A stretch of DNA of 64,000 bases, from NCBI RefSeq assembly GCF_017939705.1, contig NZ_JAGKSQ010000006.1:1-64000 (forward strand). The letters are read 5' to 3'. Each line of letters begins with the position of its first letter. The first letter of the stretch is position 1. The notes beneath the pieces are model-generated. The model was not told the origin of the DNA. It made no database searches and worked only from the letters and a program-made list of their open reading frames with translations. The stretch is from Halalkalibacter suaedae. GTDB lineage: Bacteria > Bacillota > Bacilli > Bacillales > Bacillaceae_D. Positions 45,009 through 54,540 of the stretch are shown one piece after another. A program made the position numbers and the translations under genes.

Positions 45009-46622
45009 CTACCAAACCGCGATATGACCATCCGTTCTCGACTCAGTACCCCCAGACATGACGCCTGTTTCAGGATCACGCCAAATGATCTGCCCACGGC
45101 CGAACGAGCCTCCTTCAAGTGCCACTTTAATATCATGACCAATACCTGCTAGTTGCTCAGCAATATGGGCTGGTAAGTGACGCTCAACATGTACCGTCTT
45201 ACCCTCTGACCACATCCATCTAGGTGCATCTAGAGCCGATTGTGGATTAAGTCCAAAATCAACAGTATTAACAACAACCTGCAGATGACCTTGTGGTTGC
45301 ATGAATCCACCCATAACACCGAATGGACCAACAGCCTGATCACCCTTTGTTAAAAATCCTGGAATAATGGTATGGTACGTCTTCTTGCCCGGCTTTAAGG
45401 CATTATCATGACTTGGATCTAGCGAGAAATTATGACCTCGGTTTTGCATTGCAATCCCTGTACCAGGCACGACAATACCAGAGCCAAAGCCCATATAGTT
45501 GCTTTGAATAAAGGAAACCATATTGCCATCACCATCTGCTGTTGCGAGATAGACCGTCCCTCCACTTGGCGGAGTTCCAGGCTCTGGCGTAATTGCTTCA
45601 TCACCAATCAAGCTGCGACGCTCACTTGCATAGGCATCTGAAAGCAAATCCTCCACCTTTACCTTCATCTCACTCGGATCTGTGATGTATTTCATTCCAT
45701 CAATAAAGGCAAGCTTTGTCGCTTCAATCTGCTTATGATATGTTTCGGTTGCTTCCTTTTCAGTCAATTCAAATCCTTTTAAAATATTTAAGGCTTCTAA
45801 AGCAATAAGTCCTTGACCGTTTGGTGGGATTTCCCAAACATCATAGCCGCGATAGTTTATACTAATTGGTTCAACCCATTCAGGCTCATATGCTGCCAGA
45901 TCTTCCTTGTTAAGAAAGCCGCCATATTCGTTAAAGAACGAATCAATTTCTTCAGCTAATTCACCTGTATAAAAAGCTTCTGCATTCGTTTCAGCGATCA
46001 AACGGAGTGTTCTTGCATGGCCAGGCGATTTCCATATGTCACCTACTTGTGGAACCTTTCCTTCTGGAGCAAATGTTTCAAACCAATGCTTGAACTCTTC
46101 TCCTTTAAATACTTTTGAATAGCCCTTATAAGCACGATTCCAATAATTCGCTAATGTCGGCGAAAGAGGAAATCCATTTTCAGCGTACTCAATTGCTGGA
46201 GCTAAAACCTCTGTCAAAGGTAATTTACCGAATTTTTTCGATAATTCAGCCCATGCCTTCGGAGTTCCAGGAACGGTTACGGGGACCATTCCAAACTTAG
46301 GTAATTCCTTCTCATGACCTAATTGCTTCACTGCTTCAATAGTAAGTGCAGCCGGTGCTTGGCCACTTCCATTAAGTCCGTGCAATTTACCATCTACCCA
46401 TACAAGTGCAAAGCAATCAGAACCAATTCCGTTCGAGGTCGGTTCAACTACAGTTAAACAAGCCGCCGTAGCAATGGCTGCATCAATTGCATTTCCACCT
46501 TTTTTCAAAATATCTAATCCAGCCTCAGCAGCCAAAGGTTGAGATGTCGCGACCATTCCCTTTCTGCCATATATAACATTACGTTTAGAGGGATATGGAT
46601 ATGTTTGACCATCAAGTTTCAT
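45009..46622 (-). CDS. Gamma-glutamyltransferase family protein (YwrD-like)
   Basis: A 537-residue Ntn-hydrolase of the GGT family, which cleaves or transfers gamma-glutamyl groups. The predicted autocatalytic nucleophile is T356 in SGGTVYLAT. GIGSDCFALVW in the large subunit and MQPQGHLQVVVN in the small subunit are family motifs. It has no signal peptide, unlike the secreted Ggt of B. subtilis, and so resembles the cytoplasmic paralogue YwrD. The sequence SGGTVYL replaces the usual histidine-rich HTTH-type site, again as in YwrD-like members. GGAGG lies 7 nt upstream. Confidence 0.88.
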   Translation of the reverse strand: MKLDGQTYPYPSKRNVIYGRKGMVATSQPLAAEAGLDILKKGGNAIDAAIATAACLTVVEPTSNGIGSDCFALVWVDGKLHGLNGSGQAPAALTIEAVKQLGHEKELPKFGMVPVTVPGTPKAWAELSKKFGKLPLTEVLAPAIEYAENGFPLSPTLANYWNRAYKGYSKVFKGEEFKHWFETFAPEGKVPQVGDIWKSPGHARTLRLIAETNAEAFYTGELAEEIDSFFNEYGGFLNKEDLAAYEPEWVEPISINYRGYDVWEIPPNGQGLIALEALNILKGFELTEKEATETYHKQIEATKLAFIDGMKYITDPSEMKVKVEDLLSDAYASERRSLIGDEAITPEPGTPPSGGTVYLATADGDGNMVSFIQSNYMGFGSGIVVPGTGIAMQNRGHNFSLDPSHDNALKPGKKTYHTIIPGFLTKGDQAVGPFGVMGGFMQPQGHLQVVVNTVDFGLNPQSALDAPRWMWSEGKTVHVERHLPAHIAEQLAGIGHDIKVALEGGSFGRGQIIWRDPETGVMSGGTESRTDGHIAVW

Positions 46623-46774
46623 TAAGAGACCTCCTATTATGTACTCTATTATTTATTTCGTAAAACTAAATAAATAGACTTCTTTATTATAGTCTAACCC
46701 AAATTTACTGACAACACTGAAACTTATTAGATTTTCATTCGTATAAATAAGCAACACAGATTGGAGGGATTTAA

Positions 46775-46981
46775 ATGAGCAAAAAAGGTTGTTTGAAATG
46801 TGGTCATACCGAAGCGAAAACGAAGGAGATTGCTACGACAGGGACGGGACTCTCTAAAATGTTTGACGTCCAAAACAATAAATTTCTTGTCGTCTACTGC
46901 ACAAACTGCGGTTATTCCGAGCTTTATAATAGTCAAATGTCTAAAACATCAAATGTGATTGACTTCTTTTTTGGAGGATAG
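46775..46981 (+). CDS. Small zinc-ribbon protein
   Basis: A 68-residue protein with two CXXC knuckles, C6-x2-C9 and C43-x2-C46 (KGCLKCGH and VYCTNCGYSE), a nucleic-acid-binding zinc-ribbon type annotated in many Firmicutes as DUF-type zinc ribbon. GGAGGG lies 6 nt upstream. It is a single gene. Its 3' end is abutted by a large palindromic element that may have replaced or provides its terminator. Function is unknown. Confidence 0.82.
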   Translation: MSKKGCLKCGHTEAKTKEIATTGTGLSKMFDVQNNKFLVVYCTNCGYSELYNSQMSKTSNVIDFFFGG

Positions 46982-47228
46982 AAAAAGGCCTGGACAAATG
47001 TGACTCAATTAAATGAAAAGCCCCAAAATCATAGACTGTGTAGCAACACCGCTCCTGAAATATACTTCGCTTTCCGCGGGAAGCCGGTGAGCCTCCTCGT
47101 GCTTTGCACTGCGGGGTCTCACCTTTGGCTTTTGCATCCCGCAGGAGTCTACGTATATTTCATCCGCTAAGTCACTGATTTCTTCGGTATTTTCATTTAC
47201 ACACTTAGTTATGTCCCGACCTTTTCTT
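46981..47228. mobile_element. MITE-like palindromic element, about 250 bp
   Basis: A nested imperfect inverted repeat covers the whole gap between the zinc-ribbon and aldehyde dehydrogenase genes. The outer arms are GAAAAAGGCCTGGACA (46981-46996) against TGTCCCGACCTTTTC (about 47212-47226). Then come TAAATGAAAA/TTTTCATTTA, TGAAATATAC (47056-47065)/GTATATTTCA (47153-47162) and an inner GTGAG/CTCAC hairpin. There is no ORF. A relic of its right arm occurs at 25959. No clear target-site duplication. Confidence 0.6.
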
Positions 47229-47250
47229 CTATTAATAACTAAACAAACGC

Positions 47251-48609
47251 TTATTTCATAAACAATTTCCTAAGTAGCTTCATCACAAGCGGCCCTTGCT
47301 TATAGCGTAGGGGTAAATCAAATTTAGTCGTTTGTTTCAAAATACTTTTTTTCACTGTAAATGATCGAAAGCTTTCATGCCCATGGTAGGCTCCCATTCC
47401 ACTTGTACCCTTACCTCCAAATGGGAGATAAGGAGTAGCCAAATGCATAATTGTATCATTTACGCAGCCACCACCAAATGGTAGCTGATGAATACATCTT
47501 TCTTCTACGTCCTTAGATTCTGTAAACACATAAAGTGCTAAAGGACTCGGCATCTCTCTAATTTTCACAATCACATCATTTAAGTCTGAGTAAGAAAAGA
47601 GTGGAAGAATCGGACCGAAGATTTCCTCCTGCATTACAGGTGCTTCCCAGCTAACACCAGTCACTACTGTTGGCATGATTGCGAGCCTTTCCTCCTGAAC
47701 GCCTCCACCAATTTCGATATGACCATCATCTAAAAAACCAACAAGTCGCTCATAATGTCGTTTGCTAACGATCGTCGGGTAACGCTCTTTGTCCCAGCTT
47801 TGATCGTACAGTTGTTTGATATGTTTTTTTAACAATCTCATGAATTCCTGCTCGACCTCTTGATGGACATAGACATAATCAGGAGCTACACAAGTTTGGC
47901 CTGCATTTATAAATTTCCCCCATGCAATACGTTTTGCCGACAAATGTAAATCAGCAGTCTTGTCGACAATTGCTGGACTTTTCCCACCTAATTCTAGCGT
48001 GACAGGAGTCAAATGCTTAGCTGCGGCTTCCATCACCTTTTTACCAACCGCCACACTTCCTGTAAAGAAAATATAATCAAACGGTTGTGCTAACAGGGCT
48101 TGACTCGTCTCGGCATCGCCTTCAATCACTGTAATATATTCTTCATTAAAATGTTCTTTTAGCATTTTAGAAAGAACTGCCGATGTATGAGGGGTTAACT
48201 CCGATGGCTTCAACACAGAACAATTGCCACCACCAATAGAACCAATAAGTGGGGCAACAGCTAGTTGAAACGGATAATTCCACGGTGAAATAATTAAGCA
48301 CACACCATGGGGTTCGTGATAAATATACCCTTTTGAGCCGGTATGAGAATGAGCTGTTTTCACCTTTTCTCTTTTCGCCCAATCTGGTAAATGCTTAATC
48401 ATATGAGTAATTTCTTGATAGACGGGCCCGATTTCCGTCAAAAAAGCTTCTTCCGATGTCTTATTTAAATCATTTTTCAGAGCCTCTAACAGTTGATCCT
48501 CATATGAATTTATTGCTTTTTTCAGCATCTCTAATTGTTCTATTCGAAAATCAATGTTTCTCGTTTGACCTTTTTCAAAAAAGAATTTCTGGATTTCAAG
48601 AATGTTCAT
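47251..48609 (-). CDS. Aldehyde dehydrogenase (YwdH-like)
   Basis: A 452-residue NAD(P)-dependent aldehyde dehydrogenase of the class-3 (short, membrane-associated or YwdH) subfamily. FTGSVAVGKKVM is the cofactor loop. The catalytic glutamate lies in LELGGKSP and the cysteine in NAGQTCVAPDY. The C-terminal PLRYKQGPLVMKLLRKLF tail is basic and hydrophobic, as in family members that touch membranes. The start at 48609 has AGGAAG 8 nt upstream; a GTG nine bases earlier is too close to it. The substrate is probably a long-chain or aromatic aldehyde. Confidence 0.92.
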   Translation of the reverse strand: MNILEIQKFFFEKGQTRNIDFRIEQLEMLKKAINSYEDQLLEALKNDLNKTSEEAFLTEIGPVYQEITHMIKHLPDWAKREKVKTAHSHTGSKGYIYHEPHGVCLIISPWNYPFQLAVAPLIGSIGGGNCSVLKPSELTPHTSAVLSKMLKEHFNEEYITVIEGDAETSQALLAQPFDYIFFTGSVAVGKKVMEAAAKHLTPVTLELGGKSPAIVDKTADLHLSAKRIAWGKFINAGQTCVAPDYVYVHQEVEQEFMRLLKKHIKQLYDQSWDKERYPTIVSKRHYERLVGFLDDGHIEIGGGVQEERLAIMPTVVTGVSWEAPVMQEEIFGPILPLFSYSDLNDVIVKIREMPSPLALYVFTESKDVEERCIHQLPFGGGCVNDTIMHLATPYLPFGGKGTSGMGAYHGHESFRSFTVKKSILKQTTKFDLPLRYKQGPLVMKLLRKLFMK

Positions 48610-48687
48610 CCTATTCACTTCCTAACAAGAATGACTTGAATGAAGACAGTTAGAAAATTATTTCACTATATTTTTTCAGAAGAGACA

Positions 48688-49311
48688 TTATTTTCTACCA
48701 TAGTCAGCCTTAATTTCTCCCCATTCAACTGTTTGCCATTTTTCAATTTTGTTTGAATAGCGATTTGTCTGAAGCCACTGCTCTGCACGGTCCATTAACG
48801 ACCATATGTATTCTGTTTTCGCATTTCGCTCTAACGTAGATTTTGCCTTTTTCTGCTTGACCCATTTTATCGCGGTCATTGAATCAGAATAGATTGTTCT
48901 CGAGCTGTCTTGTTTCTGAAGATAAGCTAATCCGTGAACAATTGCTAGAAATTCACCCATATTATTTGTACCAATTTCAATTTCATCATGTGAAAAAAGA
49001 ATTTCTCCTGTCTTTGTGTCTACACCCTTGTACTCAACAATTCCAGGATTTCCCCTGCATCCAACATCTACGGAAATGCTATCCCATTCAATTTCGTCCG
49101 TTGATTTCGCTTCTGTTGTCACACTCTTTGCTTTCTTTGTTGATGATGCTGGCTTCCCGTCTGAAAATGCTTGTTCTGCTTCTTCTTTTGTAGGAAATGA
49201 TTTAAATCTCGCCCCAGTAAAACCCTTCACCTGAGCTTCACACTCAGCCCATGTTGTATATATTCCGTTTTTACGACCATTCCAAACAACGTAATACTTC
49301 TTTTTAGCCAA
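48688..49311 (-). CDS. rnhA: Ribonuclease HI with N-terminal RNA:DNA hybrid-binding domain
   Basis: A 207-residue RNase H1 that hydrolyses RNA in RNA:DNA hybrids. Residues 1-50 are the hybrid-binding (caulimovirus viroplasmin-type) domain, with YYVVWNGRKNGIYTTW and the FTGARFKSF motif. The catalytic domain carries D82, E120, D143 and D203, equivalent to the four carboxylates of the well-studied B. halodurans enzyme, to which the sequence is strikingly close. The start is TTG at 49311 with GAGGTG about 5 nt upstream; the longer frame from 49377 adds 22 residues absent from the family. Single gene. Confidence 0.93.
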   Translation of the reverse strand: MAKKKYYVVWNGRKNGIYTTWAECEAQVKGFTGARFKSFPTKEEAEQAFSDGKPASSTKKAKSVTTEAKSTDEIEWDSISVDVGCRGNPGIVEYKGVDTKTGEILFSHDEIEIGTNNMGEFLAIVHGLAYLQKQDSSRTIYSDSMTAIKWVKQKKAKSTLERNAKTEYIWSLMDRAEQWLQTNRYSNKIEKWQTVEWGEIKADYGRK

Positions 49312-49395
49312 AGTGACACCTCTTGAATATATTTTTCCTTCTAATGAAATAGTAACAGTGAAACGTTTTATAGACAATAATAGGAGGGATTAATT

Positions 49396-49533
49396 ATGAA
49401 GAAACGTCAACCACAAAAAGACAAAGCTCTTACAAATAACCAAACTCCAACTGAGACATTGTTCAACGAAGGTGTAGCAAGTGAAATGATTGATAATGGT
49501 TCCAATCGTGCAAACCACAAAAACAAAAAATAA
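49396..49533 (+). CDS. Small hydrophilic protein, 45 aa
   Basis: A 45-residue protein with an excellent SD (AGGAGGG, 7 nt before the ATG). It is rich in N, K, Q and T, has an ETLFNEGVASEM centre, and lacks cysteine and hydrophobic segments. In size and composition it is like minor small acid-soluble spore proteins, but I cannot match it to a named family, so a spore role is only a guess. Divergent from rnhA. Confidence 0.6.
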   Translation: MKKRQPQKDKALTNNQTPTETLFNEGVASEMIDNGSNRANHKNKK

Positions 49534-49620
49534 GCAATTTCCAACTGTTGAAATTACGTTTAACGCAGAGAATAAGTAAGTTGATAAACGAATTCAGCAG
49601 CCACCAAAAATCAAGTCATA

Positions 49621-49666
49621 TAAAAAGGCCTGTCGATTGTCTCATTTCAACGAGATCGTCTACAGG
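49621..49666. terminator. Hairpin upstream of the 83-aa gene
   Basis: GCCTGT (49627-49632) pairs with ACAGGC (49661-49666), with GA/TC and GTCTC/GAGAT inner pairs. The minus strand continues in T5. It may end the 45-aa gene transcript in one direction. Confidence 0.6.
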
Positions 49667-49745
49667 CTCAACTATATTTTTCTTCTTAATAGCGAATAAA
49701 TCTCTGCTCTTTTTCCGATAATGGAAGAAAAAAGAGGTGATTGGC

Positions 49746-49997
49746 ATGAATATTACTATTAATCGAAAACGCTCTGTGCAAGAACCGGGAGATCTGATTA
49801 GTACAAAAGGCAACAAACTTTATGCCCTTATCGAAGATCTCGGTGAAAAATACCCATACCACCTTTTATGTCTCCAATCATTTAAGATCGTAGAGAGCTA
49901 TGATTCTCTACCAACAACATCAGAAATTGAAGAGGATATTGGTGACAAATTAGACGGCATTTATCAGCACAAGGATTCACACATAACCGTTAACTAA
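49746..49997 (+). CDS. Hypothetical protein, 83 aa
   Basis: An 83-residue soluble protein with a basic start (NITINRKRSVQEPGDLI), a middle resembling a small alpha/beta domain (KLYALIEDLGEKYPYHLLCLQSF) and an acidic end. AGAGGTG lies 6 nt before the ATG at 49746; a GTG 9 nt upstream coincides with this SD and is rejected. I do not recognise it. Single gene. Confidence 0.6.
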   Translation: MNITINRKRSVQEPGDLISTKGNKLYALIEDLGEKYPYHLLCLQSFKIVESYDSLPTTSEIEEDIGDKLDGIYQHKDSHITVN

Positions 49998-50054
49998 GAA
50001 TTCAATTCGTAGCTTAGTTGTTATCATATTGAATCAGATCATCATATAAAAAAA

Positions 50055-50084
50055 ACTCGTTCAGTCTGTAACTACTGAACGAGT
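50055..50084 (-). terminator. Terminator of the 111-aa gene
   Basis: A perfect 11-bp stem ACTCGTTCAGT/ACTGAACGAGT has an 8-nt loop. The minus strand continues in a T-run (A8 on the plus strand). Confidence 0.92.
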
Positions 50085-50091
50085 CGATATA

Positions 50092-50427
50092 TTATTCATT
50101 TTTTGATTCAGCTTCTTCAAATTTTTCTTGTTCTTCATACCAATCATCTAAGACTTTCGCATCTAAGACTCTTTGTTTTACAAAATCTGCTTGCTTCTCT
50201 AGAAAGATACTCTCCCAAGAGACATCCATATCTTCAGCAGTTTGAACAACCGTCAGTAATTCCTGCCATGCCACATATCGTTTATACCAAAAGAATTGTG
50301 GTTGTTCGGTCATATATGGGTAGAGATCATCAAATTCAGTATGCTTACAATCAACCGTACGCTCAAATTGACGTTTGGCCTCCTGCACTCGTTTTTCAAA
50401 ATAAGCCTCAACTTGTTTCTTTTCCAT
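50092..50427 (-). CDS. Hypothetical protein, 111 aa
   Basis: An 111-residue charged, aromatic-rich helical protein (FFWYKRYVAWQELL near the middle, DWYEEQEKFEEAE at the end), with one cysteine. GGGAGGG lies 9 nt before the ATG and a strong terminator follows, so it is a real monocistronic gene. I do not recognise the family. No signal peptide or membrane helix. Confidence 0.65.
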   Translation of the reverse strand: MEKKQVEAYFEKRVQEAKRQFERTVDCKHTEFDDLYPYMTEQPQFFWYKRYVAWQELLTVVQTAEDMDVSWESIFLEKQADFVKQRVLDAKVLDDWYEEQEKFEEAESKNE

Positions 50428-50598
50428 CTAATGATTCCCTCCCTAAATATGTTTCTATCTTTTCTACCATAGCCGTTCATTTCGTTCTTATTCTTATAAT
50501 ATGCAAACCGGCTATAAGAAAGAATAACAATTTCGACTACCCTTATCATAACACGTCGAATGTTCAGACTAAAATGAAAAATACTAACATTTATTCAA

Positions 50599-51012
50599 TC
50601 AACCTAAAAATCGCATTCTCTCTTCTTTCTTTGGTAAACGACAAGTCTCTCTCTTTCCAAAGAAGCGATACCGATTTTTTGCAATTAGTTTATAACCAGC
50701 AATCAATAGGTTATTTGGAAGGATTTTGAACACTTTTATTATTCTAAAATACCATGGCAATACATCTAATACTTGAAAAACAGCATTCGCGTGACAGTAT
50801 GCGGAACCACTCTTAATTACGATTACAGAATCTATATCTTTAGAAAGATGATATTTCTCTGTTAATTCTTTCCCTTTATCTGATTGTAATGAAGCAAATA
50901 AAAAGCGTGAATCTACCTCATATCGTAAAATAAAATCGACAACAACATTACAAAGATTACAGACACCATCAAAAAGTAAAATAGGACGATCTCCTTGATT
51001 AGAATGATCCAT
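50599..51012 (-). CDS. yuxK: DCC family thiol-disulfide oxidoreductase-like protein (YuxK)
   Basis: A 137-residue DUF393 protein. The N-terminal FDGVCNLC gives the DxxCxxC motif (D15, C18, C21) of a thioredoxin-like fold that defines the DCC family. The RYEVDSRFLFASLQSDKG segment is also typical, and the length equals B. subtilis YuxK. The start at 51012 has GGGGAAG 5 nt upstream; a GTG two codons earlier is less well spaced. Redox activity is inferred, and the physiological partner is unknown. Confidence 0.9.
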   Translation of the reverse strand: MDHSNQGDRPILLFDGVCNLCNVVVDFILRYEVDSRFLFASLQSDKGKELTEKYHLSKDIDSVIVIKSGSAYCHANAVFQVLDVLPWYFRIIKVFKILPNNLLIAGYKLIAKNRYRFFGKRETCRLPKKEERMRFLG

Positions 51013-51274
51013 AAACACTTCCCCTTCTGTAACAGTACAACAACAATCTAGTTAAAATTATATAGCTTTCATCTCAGGAAAACCATTTGTTTAGGCTGTT
51101 TTTATCTGATCCAATCTACGACAATGACCGGAATCGAAGCTTTGAGATAAGTCACTTCCGTTTTATTCACAAAATCCCCTAAAGATCAAGGTTATAATCA
51201 TTGACGCTTTCATGCTTTCTGGCTATCATATAAATTAGTGAAATTTCGACATAAAATGCGGAAGGAGGGTCTTC

Positions 51275-52105
51275 ATGTTATCTGTTAAAAAGGTGTTAAA
51301 TAACAATGTTCTTGTCGCAGATGACTCCCAGTACGGTGAGGTTGTATTAATTGGCAAGGGAGTCGGCTTCGGGAAAAAAATAGGTGAAACAGTTTCAGAA
51401 ACACTTGCTGAGAAGTTCTTTGTACTAAAGGAAACGAAGGAGCAGGAGCAATATAAGCAGCTGCTTGATTATATTGATGAATCGTTTATTGGTATCATGG
51501 ATGATTTAATCAAAATTGTCGAAGCAAGATTCTCAGTTACTCTATATGAACATATCCATATCGCACTAACTGATCACTTATTTTATGCTGTCAAAAGAGT
51601 CAAACAAGGACTGGATATAACGAATCCCTTCTTAAAAGAAACAGAGCTCGCCTATCCGAAAGAATATGCAGTTGCTACTGAACTTATTGCGTATATCAAT
51701 CGCGAGTTAAATATTTTAATTCCATCAGGAGAAATCGGCTTTGTTACTTTGCATATTCATAGTGCATTGTCGAGGCGTTCATTGCAAGAAGTAAACAAAC
51801 ACACTCGATTAATTGGTGAATTGATTCAGGTTGTTGAAGAGTCGTTGAAATTATCAATTGATCCTAACGATATTAACTATCTACGCTTAGTTCGTCATCT
51901 TCACCATGCAATTGAACGTATTGAAACTGAGGATTATATTGACAACCAAGAATTATTAAAAAAGGTATTGCAGACCGAATATCCACTGTGCTACAATTTG
52001 TCGTGGAAACTGATGAAGATCATGCAACAGACTCTGCGGAAAGCGGTTCCAGATGCGGAAGCAGTATACTTAACACTACATCTACAGCGTCTGTCGAAAA
52101 AATAA
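51275..52105 (+). CDS. glcT: Transcription antiterminator GlcT
   Basis: A 276-residue BglG-family antiterminator that binds a ribonucleic antiterminator in the ptsG leader and prevents termination when glucose is transported. RNA-binding domain about 1-58 (KKVLNNNVLVADD start), PRD1 about 65-170 (histidines in EHIHIALTDH and TLHIH), PRD2 175-276 (histidines in VRHLHHAIE and LTLHLQRL). GAAGGAGG lies 7 nt before the ATG. It stands directly in front of ptsG with a terminator between, the arrangement known from B. subtilis. Confidence 0.95.
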   Translation: MLSVKKVLNNNVLVADDSQYGEVVLIGKGVGFGKKIGETVSETLAEKFFVLKETKEQEQYKQLLDYIDESFIGIMDDLIKIVEARFSVTLYEHIHIALTDHLFYAVKRVKQGLDITNPFLKETELAYPKEYAVATELIAYINRELNILIPSGEIGFVTLHIHSALSRRSLQEVNKHTRLIGELIQVVEESLKLSIDPNDINYLRLVRHLHHAIERIETEDYIDNQELLKKVLQTEYPLCYNLSWKLMKIMQQTLRKAVPDAEAVYLTLHLQRLSKK

Positions 52106-52117
52106 TATACTATCAAT

Positions 52118-52230
52118 CATTCTTTTACCGTGTGACTGGTTATGCAGGCATGAGAGGAAGAGAGATTGCACATGTTAAGGAGAGGATTCTCCTGTTATTT
52201 GTGCTAATCTCTTCCACTCATGCCTTTTTT
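52118..52230 (+). promoter_or_regulatory. ptsG leader: GlcT-controlled terminator and probable RAT
   Basis: A large terminator (52146-52230) has outer arms AGGCATGAG and CTCATGCCT, inner GGAAGAGA/TCTCTTCC-type pairing and T6. The segment just upstream and overlapping its 5' arm (52118-52165, GTGTGACTGG and following) is the likely RNA antiterminator bound by GlcT, as in the B. subtilis ptsG leader. The exact RAT boundaries are inferred. Confidence 0.75.
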
Positions 52231-52276
52231 GTTGCATTTTTATCAAATTCCAAAATTTTAATAGGAGGGAAAAAAC

Positions 52277-54307
52277 ATGTTTAAACAATCTTTTGGAGTT
52301 CTCCAACGTGTTGGTAAAGCATTAATGCTTCCTGTCGCATTATTACCAGCTGCAGGTATTCTTTTAGCATTTGGAGATGCTCTTCAAAATCCTGATATCA
52401 CTTCAGCCATCCCTGCTTTAGAAGCAACTTGGGTTGTGATGCTAGCAAGCATCATGCAAAATGCGGGGGATATCGTTTTCGCAAACCTACCACTGTTATT
52501 TGCAGTTGGGGTTGCAATCGGTCTTGCTAATGGGGATGGTGTTGCAGGTCTTGCCGCAATCATCGGATATTTAATTATGAATGTTACGATGGGAGTTACA
52601 GGAGGAATCACAGCGGAGATGATTAACGCTGAAAATCCTCAATATCAGTTAGTACTCGGAATCCCAACACTGGGTACCGGGGTATTCGGTGGGGTTCTTG
52701 CCGGGTTACTGGGTTCCTATATGTATAACAAATACTTTAATATTGAGTTACCTTCTTATTTAGGGTTCTTTGCAGGGAAACGCTTTGTTCCTATTGCAAC
52801 TGCATTTTTCGCTCTATTACTAGGTGTGCTTCTACATTTTGTCTGGCCAACAGTTCAATTAGGAATGAACGGTTTATCTCATATCATGGTTGATTCAAAC
52901 CGTACGTTAGCAGCATTTATTTTTGGTGTGATTGAACGTTCGTTAATTCCATTTGGTTTGCATCATATCTTCTACTCACCATTCTGGTTTGAATTCGGTA
53001 CGTATACAAACGCAGCTGGAAACCTCGTTCGTGGGGATCAACAAATCTTCTTTGCTCAAATTCGAGATGGAGCAGAATTAACAGCTGGTACCTTTATGAC
53101 TGGTAAATTCCCATTCATGATGTTCGGTCTTCCAGCAGCTGCACTTGCTATTTATCATTGTGCTCGTCCAGCTCAAAAGAAGGTTGTTGCTGGGATCATG
53201 CTTTCAGCAGCCCTCACTTCATTCTTAACTGGTATTACAGAGCCACTTGAATTTAGTTTCTTATTCGTTGCACCAGTCTTGTTTGGTATCCATGCTATTT
53301 TTGCTGGGTTATCATTTATGATCATGCATATGCTTGATGTTAAAATCGGTATGACATTCTCTGGTGGGGTCATTGACTTCTTACTTTATGGTGTCTTACC
53401 AGGTCGAACCGATTGGTGGCTTGTTATTCCAGTAGGTTTAGTGTTCGCCCTTATTTATTACTTCGGTTTCCGCTTTGCGATCAAGAAATTCAATTTAATG
53501 ACTCCTGGACGTGAAGAAGTTGCAGAAGACGAAACGGGAGAAGTTGCTCAAGCTGGTTCAGTTTCTGACCTACCTTACGACGTCTTAAAAGCGTTAGGCG
53601 GAAAGGAAAATCTTTCTAATCTAGATGCTTGTATCACTAGACTTCGTATTAGTGTGAATGATGTCTCAAAAGTTGAAAAAGATACACTGAAAAAATTAGG
53701 TGCTTCTGGTGTCATGCAAATGGGGAATAACATCCAAGCAATCTTTGGTCCACGTTCGGATCAAATTAAAACACAGATGCAAGATATTATTAGTGGACGT
53801 ACTCCAGCTAGAGTAACTGAGGACGTTAAACAAACAGAGGCAGTTGCAGGAAATATTGCTTTTAATGCACCACTTGAAGGGAAAGTCCTTCCAATTACAG
53901 AGGTTCCAGACCAAGTTTTCGCTGGCAAAATGATGGGTGATGGATTTGCAATTGAACCAACAGCAGGAAAGGTTGTCTCACCTGTTAATGGAGAAATTGT
54001 TAACCTATTCCCTACGAAGCATGCAATTGGAATCCTTTCTGAAGAAGGAAAAGAAATCTTAATTCATGTTGGTCTTGATACAGTCAACTTAAAGGGAGAA
54101 GGCTTTGAAACACTTGTTGAACAAGGAGATAAAGTCAAACAAGGACAAGAGCTTTTAAACTTTAACCTTGATTATATTAAAGAAAATGCAACATCAATTA
54201 TTACACCGATCGTCTTCACAAACTTAGCTGAAGGTGAGTTTGTTGAAATCCTTAACAGAAATGCAAAGCTAAACGATACGAACATCATTTCCATTAGTCA
54301 AAAGTAA
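52277..54307 (+). CDS. ptsG: Glucose-specific PTS transporter EIICBA
   Basis: A 676-residue glucose permease. EIIC membrane domain about 1-410, with the family loop [10 protein letters not shown]-like [10 protein letters not shown] and the ITEPLEF motif. EIIB about 425-505 has phospho-cysteine C452 in [13 protein letters not shown] about 530-676 has the phospho-histidine H597 in LIHVGLDT. The order C-B-A is the one of B. subtilis PtsG. AGGAGGG lies 8 nt upstream. Expression is controlled by the GlcT-dependent terminator in front, which also makes it glucose-inducible. Confidence 0.97.
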   Translation: MFKQSFGVLQRVGKALMLPVALLPAAGILLAFGDALQNPDITSAIPALEATWVVMLASIMQNAGDIVFANLPLLFAVGVAIGLANGDGVAGLAAIIGYLIMNVTMGVTGGITAEMINAENPQYQLVLGIPTLGTGVFGGVLAGLLGSYMYNKYFNIELPSYLGFFAGKRFVPIATAFFALLLGVLLHFVWPTVQLGMNGLSHIMVDSNRTLAAFIFGVIERSLIPFGLHHIFYSPFWFEFGTYTNAAGNLVRGDQQIFFAQIRDGAELTAGTFMTGKFPFMMFGLPAAALAIYHCARPAQKKVVAGIMLSAALTSFLTGITEPLEFSFLFVAPVLFGIHAIFAGLSFMIMHMLDVKIGMTFSGGVIDFLLYGVLPGRTDWWLVIPVGLVFALIYYFGFRFAIKKFNLMTPGREEVAEDETGEVAQAGSVSDLPYDVLKALGGKENLSNLDACITRLRISVNDVSKVEKDTLKKLGASGVMQMGNNIQAIFGPRSDQIKTQMQDIISGRTPARVTEDVKQTEAVAGNIAFNAPLEGKVLPITEVPDQVFAGKMMGDGFAIEPTAGKVVSPVNGEIVNLFPTKHAIGILSEEGKEILIHVGLDTVNLKGEGFETLVEQGDKVKQGQELLNFNLDYIKENATSIITPIVFTNLAEGEFVEILNRNAKLNDTNIISISQK

Positions 54308-54352
54308 TTTCGTATCATTTTTTTCACCCTTTTGCATAAGATGAAATAAGTA

Positions 54353-54386
54353 ACGAGTGAGCAGATATATTGCTCACTCGTTTTAT
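54353..54386 (+). terminator. Terminator of ptsG
   Basis: AACGAGTGAGCA (54353-54364) pairs with TGCTCACTCGTT (54371-54382), followed by a T-rich end. Confidence 0.92.
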
Positions 54387-54411
54387 TATTTATGCTGAAA
54401 GGGTGAGCTTA

Positions 54412-54540
54412 ATGTACGTTGGAACGAAGGGCTGGTATGTTCAGAAATTAAAAGACTTAGGGATTCGCTATATTGAAGGTCGGAAAATCGAACGATATAA
54501 AGCACATGTTCTGGCCAATTTATATTTTGAAAATAAATAA
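54412..54540 (+). CDS. yflJ: YflJ-like small protein (DUF2639)
   Basis: A 42-residue protein. The pattern YVGTKGWYVQKLKDLGIR, then a second helix ending in LANLYFENK, matches the YflJ/DUF2639 family of tiny Bacillaceae proteins (G-x-K-G-W-Y-V at the start). The SD is AAAGGGTG, 6-10 nt upstream. Two overlapping and mutually exclusive hairpins follow it at 54,541-54,597. Function is unknown. Confidence 0.75.
   Translation: MYVGTKGWYVQKLKDLGIRYIEGRKIERYKAHVLANLYFENK

Noticed and set aside
49396-49533. Naming the 45-aa ORF as a specific SASP
   Set aside because: Composition is SASP-like, but no family motif could be matched, so the gene is kept without a name.
49616-49816. Minus-strand ORF of 66 codons
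   Set aside because: Overlaps a terminator hairpin and the start of the 83-aa gene on the other strand; no SD.
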